Shown here: positions 18,717-26,162 of the stretch, in pieces
Layout: every line of letters begins with the position of its first letter
Numbering within the stretch: position 1 is the first letter of the stretch
From: Anabaena sp. UHCC 0187
GTDB lineage: Bacteria > Cyanobacteriota > Cyanobacteriia > Cyanobacteriales > Nostocaceae
Direction: 5' to 3'
DNA: 64,000 bases
Assembly: GCF_009712035.1 (NCBI RefSeq)
Contig: NZ_VILB01000014.1
Coordinates: 398,086-462,085 of the forward strand
Translations under genes and position numbers: made by a program
The notes under the pieces: generated by a model
Database searches by the model: none
The model's input: only the letters and a program-made list of their open reading frames with translations
What the model was told of the DNA's origin: nothing

Positions 18717-19053
18717 TTAACCGTGAATAGGAGGAGCAACCAAGGCTACAGGTTGAATATCCGCAGCAGCTAAATCTAAGGGGAAGTTGTGAACGTTGCG
18801 TTCGTGCATTGTTTCCATTCCTAAGTTAGCGCGGTTAATAACATCAGCCCAAGTATTAATTACACGACCTTGAGCATTAAGAACGGAATTATTAAAGTTT
18901 AAACCATTTGAAACAAATGGTTGCAGTTAAAAGTGCGGGAATCATCAGTACACCAAACCAACCAATGTACATCCGGTTGTTAGTGCTGGTAATCCAATTG
19001 CAGAAATTCTCCCAAAGATTGTCACTTTGGCGTTGTTGCAGAGAAATAGTCAT
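18717..19053 (-). pseudogene. psbA: psbA (photosystem II D1) copy with most of the gene deleted
   Basis: The 5' end encodes the normal D1 start ([20 protein letters not shown], then TNNRMYIGW to LLTATICF, about 44 residues). The 3' end encodes the normal D1 end ([19 protein letters not shown], then [20 protein letters not shown] up to APPIHG and the stop, about 65 residues). The roughly 250 central residues, with all the membrane helices that bind chlorophyll, pheophytin and quinone, are missing. The junction near 18900-18925 is out of frame, so translation stops soon after ICF. A perfect 9-bp inverted repeat (AACCATTTG, AAA, CAAATGGTT) sits exactly at the junction. It cannot make D1; other intact psbA copies must exist elsewhere. 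A misassembly between psbA copies is the alternative explanation. Confidence 0.85.
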
Positions 19054-19602
19054 AATATTTAATTCCGAGGTTAATCGTTGTTCAAGGCAAGTTAACCTTA
19101 TTTCATTATTTAACTACATGGTTATATACTTTGTCGAGTAGATTCTCATATTATTTTAAAATTATTTTTATAGACAGTGAGATTGAGGGATAACAATGGG
19201 GATATAACCTTTACTGGGCTTGGCTTTCAGTTTAATGACTACTAAAAAGATGAGAATTCATTTTAGCCTTTGTGCTTAGAAATTCCGTCCATATCTATGC
19301 CTGTTCTTTAGCTATTCCCTACCTTATGAGTGGTTTCATTAGTCAAATCGGACTGCTATAAATAATGATTATGAATAAAATCAGGCTTGATAGTTCAAGT
19401 CCAGACCTAAAAGCCATTCCCGCTTATAGCAGGAGCATACTTGTACCTGGACAGAACCTTTAATCATTTTTGAGAAAGATTTTATTTATTGCTTAATTAT
19501 ATTGTCAAATAGTAATATAATGAAAATGTAAAGGGTGCTGACTGAAGCAAAACATTAACCAAAGCACTCAATAACTATAGTGGAGATTAGAAGTATAAAA
19601 TT
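19054..19602. other. Intergenic region between psbA remnant and petC
   Basis: About 550 bases with the old psbA leader and promoter (minus strand) and the petC promoter (plus strand; a TATAAT hexamer lies near 19516-19521). I see no further gene. Confidence 0.4.
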
Positions 19603-20136
19603 ATGCCAAATACTCTTCCTCTAGAAACTCCCTCAATGTCGAGGCGACAATTACTCAACTTTCTTACAGGTGCAGTGGTGGCCACTACAGCCAGCAGCGT
19701 GTTATATCCTGCGGCTAAATTCTTTATTGCTCCTACAGAAGGAAGTGAAGATGGTTCTATCCTTGCCAAAGATATTCAGGGAAATCTCATTCCTTCTAGC
19801 CAGATTTTGGCTGAACCCGTGGGAACTCGTGCCTTAGTTGCAGGTTTAGCGGCAGAACCTACTTACCTCACAATACAGTCAGATGGCACTCTCCATCCTT
19901 GGGGAATTGTTGATAATTGCACCCATTTGGGTTGTACCTTTCCTTGGAATCCCAATGACAATCAATTTCAATGTCCCTGTCACGGTTCTCGCTATGATGC
20001 TGATGGCAGAGTAGTACGGGGTCCTGCACCTCTTCCCCTCAAGCTTGTTAGTGTGAACTTGGAAGGAGAGTATATCCGAATTTCACCCTGGACAGAAATT
20101 GATCCTCGGACTGGGCAAAAACCCTGGTGGGTTTAG
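19603..20136 (+). CDS. petC: Rieske iron-sulfur protein of cytochrome b6f type
   Basis: A 177-residue Rieske protein with a twin-arginine-like motif ([20 protein letters not shown]) and one N-terminal membrane helix. A glycine-poor hinge and the [2Fe-2S] domain with CTHLGC near residue 107 and CPCHGSRY near 126 follow. In b6f it moves electrons from plastoquinol to cytochrome f. It is not next to petA, as the main cyanobacterial petC is, but next to DsrE-like and rhodanese genes. It is therefore probably one of the accessory PetC isoforms found in several copies in Nostocales. The two Cys-His pairs and the disulfide cysteines are intact. Confidence 0.85.
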   Translation: MPNTLPLETPSMSRRQLLNFLTGAVVATTASSVLYPAAKFFIAPTEGSEDGSILAKDIQGNLIPSSQILAEPVGTRALVAGLAAEPTYLTIQSDGTLHPWGIVDNCTHLGCTFPWNPNDNQFQCPCHGSRYDADGRVVRGPAPLPLKLVSVNLEGEYIRISPWTEIDPRTGQKPWWV

Positions 20137-20361
20137 TAATTATTGTTCAACAATAAATTAAGTTGATTTTCAATAATACGGGGGTAAAAATCATGTAAAT
20201 TACAGTTGCTAGTCAAAATAAAAGTGAATAACACAATAAGATTCGAGAACTTTAATTAGCTATCAGCTAGTAAACTGATTCTGGGTTTAATGCCCTTTGT
20301 TAACAACCCGCTGACGGCTTTTTTAATTAGCAATCAAAATTTATGAACTAGGTATTGACTA

Positions 20362-20730
20362 ATGGAAACCACAATCAAAGATGGAGTGTTTATCCACATC
20401 AGTAGAGGTGCAGAAGACTCCCACCGGGTTTTGATGGCATTAACCTTAGCTGAAAAAATGTCCGAAAATAAAGATGTTTTAGTTTTCTTGGACATCAAAG
20501 GTGTAGAAGTGCCTCTCAAAAATGGAAAAGCGATTGAATTTAGTGAGTTTGAATCAGCAGACATCCTCTTAACCAAACTGATAAAAAAAGGCGTTATAAT
20601 CTGCGTTTGTCCCATGTGTTTAAAAGCTGCCAACCACCAACTAGAAGATTTGATGGAGGGTGTACAAATAGCTGAAAAAGAAGCTTTCTTTAATTTTACT
20701 CAAGGACGCATTTTGTCTTTAAATTATTAA
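20362..20730 (+). CDS. DsrE-family sulfur-relay-like protein
   Basis: This 122-residue cytoplasmic protein has the DsrE/DsrF fold pattern: GVFIHISRGAEDSHRVLMALTLAEKM, then a strand with KDVLVFLDIKGVEV, and a C-terminal KGVIICVCPMCLKAANH that carries two cysteines where DsrE family members hold their reactive cysteine. DsrE-like proteins carry persulfide sulfur between partners. The next gene encodes a rhodanese, a sulfur transferase, which fits such a role. The gene lies 225 bases after petC. Confidence 0.7.
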   Translation: METTIKDGVFIHISRGAEDSHRVLMALTLAEKMSENKDVLVFLDIKGVEVPLKNGKAIEFSEFESADILLTKLIKKGVIICVCPMCLKAANHQLEDLMEGVQIAEKEAFFNFTQGRILSLNY

Positions 20731-20810
20731 TACAACTACCCATTTTTATCACTGAAAACGGATGAAAATAATGGAACTTTCCCAGAAAAATCTTCAGTAA
20801 ATAATCACTC

Positions 20811-21317
20811 ATGAAAATCCAACGTTTTTTAACTGTAATTTTATCGAGTTTCTGCATATTTATTTATGCCTTTCTTGGTGTTAGCTATGACTCATCAGCC
20901 GTAGCATTGCCTTTATCACTAACGCAGAAAATGGCAGTAGTAGATACTTCCAATGCTCAAGAGCAAAAAATAGTGGATAATTATCTCAAATCCATACCTG
21001 GAAACTATTACACCGTAGGAAAAGTGGAAGAGTTGCAACAGTTGTTGAAACAAGATAATATTTTTCTGGTGGATGTCAGAGAGCCTTCTGAGTATATATT
21101 GGGTCATATTGGTAATGCTATCAATATTCCTCTACGGACATTGGTGCAAAACCTCGACAAGATTCCGAAAAAACAGCCTGTAGTAGTTTACTGTTCCGCT
21201 GGTTATCGTTCCGCAATGGCGGTTATGTCTTTACACTTGTTGGGCTATGAGAATGTGCGAGGTTTCCCACCTAGTATGAATGGTTGGAAAGCAGCTAATA
21301 CAGCATTGCCAAAATAA
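20811..21317 (+). CDS. Exported single-domain rhodanese
   Basis: A 168-residue protein with a hydrophobic N-terminal signal sequence (LTVILSSFCIFIYAFLGVSY) and one rhodanese domain at about 65-165. The domain includes DVREPSEYILGHIGNAINIP and the active-site loop VVYCSAGYRSAMA with the catalytic cysteine. Rhodaneses take sulfane sulfur onto that cysteine and pass it to thiols or cyanide. Export places it in the periplasm or thylakoid lumen. The gene follows the DsrE-like gene by 80 bases and may be cotranscribed with it. Confidence 0.8.
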   Translation: MKIQRFLTVILSSFCIFIYAFLGVSYDSSAVALPLSLTQKMAVVDTSNAQEQKIVDNYLKSIPGNYYTVGKVEELQQLLKQDNIFLVDVREPSEYILGHIGNAINIPLRTLVQNLDKIPKKQPVVVYCSAGYRSAMAVMSLHLLGYENVRGFPPSMNGWKAANTALPK

Positions 21318-21323
21318 CTATAG

Positions 21324-21347
21324 CAGGGAACAGGGAACAGGGAACAG
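21324..21347. repeat. Heptanucleotide tandem repeat (CAGGGAA)
   Basis: Three copies of CAGGGAA directly after the rhodanese gene. Confidence 0.75.
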
Positions 21348-21522
21348 AGTTGAAAGTCCTTTGGTGTATGGTTTTTTAGGTAAATTCTGTATCTCATTCA
21401 AGTGCATATTGCTATAACCATTAAAAATTCCTAAAAAGCCTGTTGGATCTGCTTTTTAAATGATTAGTTTTTAACTTATTCCTTACTAACGTTATAGTAG
21501 AGGTTTTATAAGTTATAAACCG

Positions 21523-22323
21523 ATGGAAATTATTATTGGTTGGCTATATCCCAAGTTGATGAGTACCTATGGCGATCGCGGAAATGTGATCACTATTCAA
21601 CGCCGCGCTCAATGGCGGGGGTATAATGTCAATGTATTACCTTTAGACCAAGACTCCTCCGCAGAAGATATAAAATCAGTAGATGTGATTGTTGGTGGGG
21701 GCGCACAGGATCGTCAGCAAGAAATTGTCATGCGGGATTTACAAGGTGCAAAAGCTGAGGCAATGCGAGATAAAATCGAACATGGCACGCCGGGCGTTTT
21801 TACCTGTGGTTCTCCTCAACTTCTCGGAAATTATTATGAACCAGCCTTTGGACAAAGAATTGAAGGTTTAGGAATTTTAGATTTAGTTTCTATTCATCCT
21901 GGTGAAAATACTAAAAGATGTATTGGTAACTTAGTCATAGAAGTTACGGCTTCACGGTTAGCGCAAGAACTAGAAGCCATGACAGGGACAAAACCTTATT
22001 TAGTCGGGTTTGAAAATCACGGTGGCCGGACGACATTAGGGAAAGTGGAAGCTTTAGGGCGTGTGGTGTATGGCTTGGGGAATAATGGAGAAGATGGCAC
22101 GGAAGGAGCGTTTTATCAAAATGCGATCGCTACCTATTCCCACGGGCCATTATTACCAAAAAATCCTTTCGTTGCCGATTGGTTGATTCAAACCGCATTA
22201 AGGTTGAAATATCAGCAAGAAATCAAACTTTCACCTTTAGACGATACCTTGGCAATGCAAGGACGGGAAGCAATGTTAAAACGCTTAAAAGTGAAGCCAC
22301 CCAGTGTGGCTGGAGTTAGTTAG
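21523..22323 (+). CDS. gatD: GatD-like type 1 glutamine amidotransferase
   Basis: A 266-residue class I glutaminase of the CobQ/GatD type. GatD works with MurT to amidate lipid II D-glutamate in peptidoglycan. Visible features are the start IIIGWLYPKLMSTYGDRGNV, the nucleophile loop GVFTCGSPQLLG with the catalytic Cys, LVGFENHGGRT, and the catalytic His in ATYSHGPLLPKNP. MurT, usually adjacent, is not next to it in this window, so the substrate assignment rests on sequence alone. Older annotations call this family cobyric acid synthase. The ATG is preceded by a GAGG-containing leader. Confidence 0.75.
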   Translation: MEIIIGWLYPKLMSTYGDRGNVITIQRRAQWRGYNVNVLPLDQDSSAEDIKSVDVIVGGGAQDRQQEIVMRDLQGAKAEAMRDKIEHGTPGVFTCGSPQLLGNYYEPAFGQRIEGLGILDLVSIHPGENTKRCIGNLVIEVTASRLAQELEAMTGTKPYLVGFENHGGRTTLGKVEALGRVVYGLGNNGEDGTEGAFYQNAIATYSHGPLLPKNPFVADWLIQTALRLKYQQEIKLSPLDDTLAMQGREAMLKRLKVKPPSVAGVS

Positions 22324-22330
22324 AAAAATA

Positions 22331-22391
22331 GGTAAGAGGTAAGAGGTAAAAGTTTAATCATGCAATTACCAATTACCAATTACCAATTACC
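22331..22391. repeat. Two heptanucleotide arrays (GGTAAGA and AATTACC)
   Basis: Three units of GGTAAGA at 22331-22351 and four of AATTACC at 22364-22391, between the GatD-like and GAF genes. Confidence 0.8.
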
Positions 22392-22502
22392 AGGCTAATA
22401 AACTACATTATTTCTTTATTAAATAAGAGCAATTTTACTGAAAATGTCTGATAAGTTACTATAGAAATCCGAAATTGTTTAGTTAGTCATTATTTTAAAT
22501 CT

Positions 22503-23042
22503 GTGCAACTTCCTTCTTTTCCAGAATTTGAAAATCGCTCAAGTCACCACCCCAATCAGGGTTTGCAAAAATTACTTAATCGTCTTGTCATCAAAATGCA
22601 ACGGGATGAATTGATCAGACAAACGACAAATCAACTGCGAGAATCACTCCAGGTTGATCGGGTAGTCCTGTATTATTTCTATGAACAATGGCAAGGACAG
22701 GTAACATTTGAATCATTGAGTGCTGATGAATATTCAATTCTCGGTTCTACGGGCGCAAGCGATTGTTTTAACCATGAGTATGCTGCTTTGTATTTAGAAG
22801 GACGAGTCAGAGCGATCGCTGATATAGAATTAGAACCAATTCAGGATTGTCACCGTGATTTTCTTCGCAGTATCCAAGTTCGCGCTAACTTAGTAGTACC
22901 AATTTTGATACCGAGAGGATTATGGGGACTATTGGTAGCGCATCACTGTCAACATCCCCGTAATTGGACTTTAGCAGATATTGAATTGATGCAAACAGGA
23001 GCGCGAACTTTAGCCACAGACTCTAATATTTTAGAGAGTTAA
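22503..23042 (+). CDS. Stand-alone bilin-type GAF domain protein (cyanobacteriochrome-like)
   Basis: The 179-residue protein is a single GAF domain with no output domain. It carries the cyanobacteriochrome bilin anchor Cys-His at C116-H117 (QDCHRDFL), followed by VRANLVVPILIPRGLWGLLVAHHC. It also carries a second cysteine, C88 in SDCFNHEYAALY, at the position of the DXCF cysteine of two-cysteine cyanobacteriochromes. The 28-residue spacing equals that of the two chromophore cysteines of TePixJ. The Asp of DXCF is shifted by one (Ser-Asp-Cys-Phe). A GTG start is used; the first internal ATG (residue 32) would cut the N-terminal helix. It may be a light sensor acting by protein contact. It ends 18 bases before the methyltransferase gene. 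Confidence 0.75.
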   Translation: MQLPSFPEFENRSSHHPNQGLQKLLNRLVIKMQRDELIRQTTNQLRESLQVDRVVLYYFYEQWQGQVTFESLSADEYSILGSTGASDCFNHEYAALYLEGRVRAIADIELEPIQDCHRDFLRSIQVRANLVVPILIPRGLWGLLVAHHCQHPRNWTLADIELMQTGARTLATDSNILES

Positions 23043-23060
23043 CAATCAATTGCCAATTTT

Positions 23061-24245
23061 ATGGATTCCTATTCCCCACTGTGTCAAATTATAGCCCATC
23101 ACATTCTTACCAGTTCTCAAAAACGAATTACCTTTGCAGAATACATGGATATGGTGTTATATCATCCAGAACATGGTTATTATTCTAGCGATGCTGTCAA
23201 AATCGGATTTCGGGGGAGTGATTTTTTCACATCTGCGAGTCTGGGATCTGACTTTGGGGAATTACTAACAAAGCAATTTTACCAAATGTGGGAAATTTTA
23301 GATAAACCTAACCCTTTTTCTTTGGTAGAAATGGGAGCAGGACAAGGTATATTAGCATCTCATATTCTCAATTATATAAAGCAAGAATACCCAGATTTTT
23401 TTACCGCAGTTAAATATATTATTGTTGAAAAATCACAAAGTTTAAAACAAGAACAACAACAACGGTTACAAGATTTTGCTGTAGATTGGTGTAACTTAGA
23501 AGAAATTCCCCCCAAATCCCTTACTGGCTGCTGTTTTTCTAATGAATTAGTGGATGCTTTTCCAGTCCATCAATTTATTGTAGAAGCAGGGGAATTGCGA
23601 GAAATTTATGTCACGATTCAACAACAATCTGAGGAAGAAAATTCTGAGTTACCTATATTTATTGAAATAACAGGAGAACCATCAACACCACAATTAGGAG
23701 AATATTTTAAGTTAGTGGGCATTGATTTAAGCCAAAATACTTATGAAAATGGCTATCGCAGTGAAATTAATTTAGCAGCTTTGAATTGGTTGGGTATAGT
23801 GGCAGACTGCTTGCAACGCGGCTATGTGTTAACAATTGATTATGGCTACCCCGCTCATCGTTATTATAACCCCAGGCGATCGCAGGGAACTCTCCAGTGC
23901 TACTACCAGCATCGTCATCATGATAATCCTTATATCAATATTGGGCAACAAGATATCACCGCCCATGTTGACTTTACAGCCTTATCATCTTGGGGTGAAC
24001 GGTGCGGACTCAAAAACATGGGTTGGACGCAGCAAGGTTTATTTTTGATGGCATTGGGAATAGGTGAAAGGTTAGCTGCACTCTCCTCTCAACAGCAACC
24101 AATATCACAGTTGCTACAACGACGGGAGGGATTACACCAACTAATTAACCCAGGGGGATTGGGCAATTTTGGAGTTTTAGTCCAAAGCCAGGGACTAACT
24201 GAACAAGAAGCATCACAACCACTTCAGGGATTAGTCGTACCTTAA
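23061..24245 (+). CDS. MidA/NDUFAF7-like SAM-dependent methyltransferase
   Basis: A 394-residue class I methyltransferase of the MidA family. Motifs are ITFAEYMDMVLYHPEHGYY at the start, motif I LVEMGAGQGILASHIL near residue 90, CCFSNELVDAFPVHQF near 160 and the family signature LTIDYGYPAHRYYNP near 260. The mitochondrial homologue NDUFAF7 methylates an arginine of complex I. A role in NDH-1 assembly is possible here but inferred. The last codon and TAA are supplied by a miniature element inserted at 24242: reading through the 8-bp duplication, the ancestral end was Pro-Glu-stop. Confidence 0.85.
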   Translation: MDSYSPLCQIIAHHILTSSQKRITFAEYMDMVLYHPEHGYYSSDAVKIGFRGSDFFTSASLGSDFGELLTKQFYQMWEILDKPNPFSLVEMGAGQGILASHILNYIKQEYPDFFTAVKYIIVEKSQSLKQEQQQRLQDFAVDWCNLEEIPPKSLTGCCFSNELVDAFPVHQFIVEAGELREIYVTIQQQSEEENSELPIFIEITGEPSTPQLGEYFKLVGIDLSQNTYENGYRSEINLAALNWLGIVADCLQRGYVLTIDYGYPAHRYYNPRRSQGTLQCYYQHRHHDNPYINIGQQDITAHVDFTALSSWGERCGLKNMGWTQQGLFLMALGIGERLAALSSQQQPISQLLQRREGLHQLINPGGLGNFGVLVQSQGLTEQEASQPLQGLVVP

Positions 24246-24383
24246 GCATTCAGCTATCAGGTATCAGCAATCAGCTAAGAATAGGAAGTGTTTATTTCCT
24301 TAAATTTACAACCAGGTAATTAGTTTTAATTCGCTGTATTTCACAGAAAGCTGATAACTGATGGCTGACTGCTGAATGCTTAT
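24242..24383. mobile_element. 142-bp miniature inverted-repeat element with 8-bp target duplication
   Basis: The ends carry TAAGCATTCAGC (24243-24254) and GCTGAATGCTTA (24371-24382). The inverted match continues imperfectly for about six more bases. The direct repeat GTCGTACC flanks it at 24234-24241 and 24384-24391. It has no coding capacity. It lies across the 3' end of the MidA gene and supplies its stop codon. The clean duplication suggests a fairly recent insertion mobilised by a transposase encoded elsewhere. Confidence 0.8.
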
Positions 24384-24478
24384 GTCGTACCAGAGTAGAG
24401 ATCAAAGAGAAAGCTTAAAAATCTCTTTAACAATCCTGTATCAGCCTTGTTTGCACTAGCATAACAGAGATGATATAG

Positions 24479-24526
<48 letters not shown>

Positions 24527-24633
24527 GAAGAAACAGTAATCTCTCTTGTCGTCTGAGTTTCATTATCAATTGATATCCTAACTACCTTCTCTGTTGTTAT
24601 ATTAAAGTCAAAAATCTGCAAAGAGGAATAATT

Positions 24634-24729
24634 ATGACTGCTCATGATCTGTTAGTGCTAGTAACTCTACTTTCCCCCGGACTCTTACTTTCTGTCATCA
24701 TTATGGTGACTTTTGCCGCAGGAGGCTAG
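24634..24729 (+). CDS. 31-residue single-helix membrane protein
   Basis: MTAHDLLVLVTLLSPGLLLS begins this tiny protein, which continues as a hydrophobic helix and ends FAAGG. AGAGGA lies seven bases before the ATG, a good ribosome-binding site, and the gene has its own space between repeats. Its size and single helix resemble the small subunits of thylakoid complexes (Psb, Psa or Pet low-mass proteins), but it matches none that I can name. I give no function. Confidence 0.6.
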   Translation: MTAHDLLVLVTLLSPGLLLSVIIMVTFAAGG

Positions 24730-24863
24730 TACCGCTGTCTCGGAATTAAAAATTAACAATTAAAAATTAAAAAAGCAAATTACACAAGCTTTTTAGAAAT
24801 TTTTAATTGTTAGTTAGAGCGATGGGAATTGGGAATTGAAAGGACTGGGTAATAAATTTTTTC

Positions 24864-24927
24864 CCATTACCAATTACCAATTACCCATTACCACTGACAA
24901 CTGACAACTGACCACTGACCACTGACA
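24864..24927. repeat. AATTACC and CAACTGAC/CCACTGA heptamer arrays
   Basis: Tandem AATTACC-like units followed by ACTGACA/ACTGACC units, ending 15 bases before the oxidoreductase ATG. Confidence 0.75.
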
Positions 24928-24941
24928 AAGGAACGTAAAAC

Positions 24942-25820
24942 ATGAAGGTGGCATTTCTGGGAACTGGATTGATGGGACTACCGATGGCTCAAAGGTTATT
25001 AGCTGCCGATATAGAGCTAATTGCCTATAATCGCACCCCAGAAAAATTAGAACCGCTACGGAAAGCAGGGGCGCAAATTGTGACAAAACCCCGTGAAGCC
25101 ATCCGCGCTGCTGACTGTATAGTGCTAATGCTTTCTAACGCCGCAGCTATTTATCATGTACTTCTGACCGATACTTCTTGGCATACTTTATCAGGACGCA
25201 GCATCATTCAAATGGGGACAATTAATCCCTTAGAAAGCCAAGAAATCAGAGATACAGTAGTTGCGGCTGGGGGTGAATATATAGAAGCTCCTGTCCTCGG
25301 TAGTATTCCCGAAGCTCAAACTGGCAAGTTAATTGTCATGGTAGGTGGAGAGGAAGAACAGTATCAACGACACTTAAAATTACTGCAACATTTTGGAGAA
25401 AATCCTGTATACATAGGACCTGTGGGTTCTGCCTCCAATCTGACTCTGGCACTCAATCAACTCATTGCTTCTCTGACAACTAGCTTTGCTCTGAGTCTAG
25501 CGTATATCCAGTTGCAAGGCATTGATGTGGATTTGTTTATGCAAGTTCTGCGTGAAAGTAAACTTTATGCTCCCACATTTGATCAAAATTTGCGGCGGAT
25601 GTTAGATGGCAATTATACTAACGCCAACTTACCGACAAAACAACTGATCAAAGAAATAGATTTATTTATCTCTGAAGCGAAATCCTTGGGTTTGAATCTC
25701 AACAGCATTGAAGGTGTAAGGCAAATCTTACACGCAACTATGAAAATGTCCTATCCAGAAGATGATTATTCATCCGTATTTCCAGCAATTCGGGAATGGG
25801 GTGAAGTCAGTGGAGGTTGA
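24942..25820 (+). CDS. NAD(P)-dependent 3-hydroxyisobutyrate-dehydrogenase-like oxidoreductase
   Basis: A 292-residue beta-hydroxyacid dehydrogenase. The N-terminal Rossmann fold has FLGTGLMGLPMAQRL (GxGxxG, residues 4-18) with Asn-Arg after strand two (AYNRTPEKL), which suggests NADPH. The substrate signature reads EAPVLGSIPEAQTGKLIVMVGG near 115-136. The catalytic lysine helix follows, here ALNQLIASLTTSFALSLAY, where the usual Lys of GxxxxxK(x)xxN appears as Asn-Gln, so the key residue should be checked. The C-terminal half is all-helical. Family members reduce glyoxylate, succinic semialdehyde or similar; the substrate is not determined. Confidence 0.8.
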   Translation: MKVAFLGTGLMGLPMAQRLLAADIELIAYNRTPEKLEPLRKAGAQIVTKPREAIRAADCIVLMLSNAAAIYHVLLTDTSWHTLSGRSIIQMGTINPLESQEIRDTVVAAGGEYIEAPVLGSIPEAQTGKLIVMVGGEEEQYQRHLKLLQHFGENPVYIGPVGSASNLTLALNQLIASLTTSFALSLAYIQLQGIDVDLFMQVLRESKLYAPTFDQNLRRMLDGNYTNANLPTKQLIKEIDLFISEAKSLGLNLNSIEGVRQILHATMKMSYPEDDYSSVFPAIREWGEVSGG

Positions 25821-25828
25821 AAAAGATT

Positions 25829-25856
25829 GTAAAGACGTTCCATGGAACGTCTCTAC
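25829..25856. repeat. 28-bp palindrome (AGACGTTCCATGGAACGTCT core)
   Basis: Near-perfect palindrome with a half-copy just after it. A perfect copy lies at 59336-59363. It sits between the convergent oxidoreductase and ssb genes. Confidence 0.8.
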
Positions 25857-25882
25857 AAATAACGTCTCTACAAAGGTGATGA

Positions 25883-26162
25883 CTAAAACGGGATGTCATC
25901 TGGATCTGGTTCTGGCGTAACTCCTACAGGTGATGGAGACTGCACAGGTGCCGGTTGGTATGTCGGCTGAGGGGCTGTTACCTGGGGCATTGGTGCTGAT
26001 GTCGGATAGTTTGATTCATAATTAGTCTGGCTGTAGGTTGGTGGCGCTACGGGAGTTTCATTCACTGGTGTAGTTCTTGTAGCTGCTGGTGCTGAACTGG
26101 TATAAGTACCTTGTCCGATGGCGTGAATCTTTTGGACTGTTAATTCTGCGCGTTTTGGTTGA
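25883..26162 (-). CDS. ssb: ssb exon 2 (C-terminal part of single-stranded DNA-binding protein)
   Basis: After the intron the frame continues as QPKRAELTVQKIHAIGQG, the last strand of the OB fold. A Pro/Gln/Thr-rich linker of about 60 residues follows, and the chain ends with the acidic tip DPDDIPF that SSB proteins use to dock partner proteins. Joining base 28370 to base 26162 gives lysine-aspartate-glutamine across the junction and an uninterrupted frame. The spliced product is 177 residues. This exon alone has no proper start. Confidence 0.9.
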
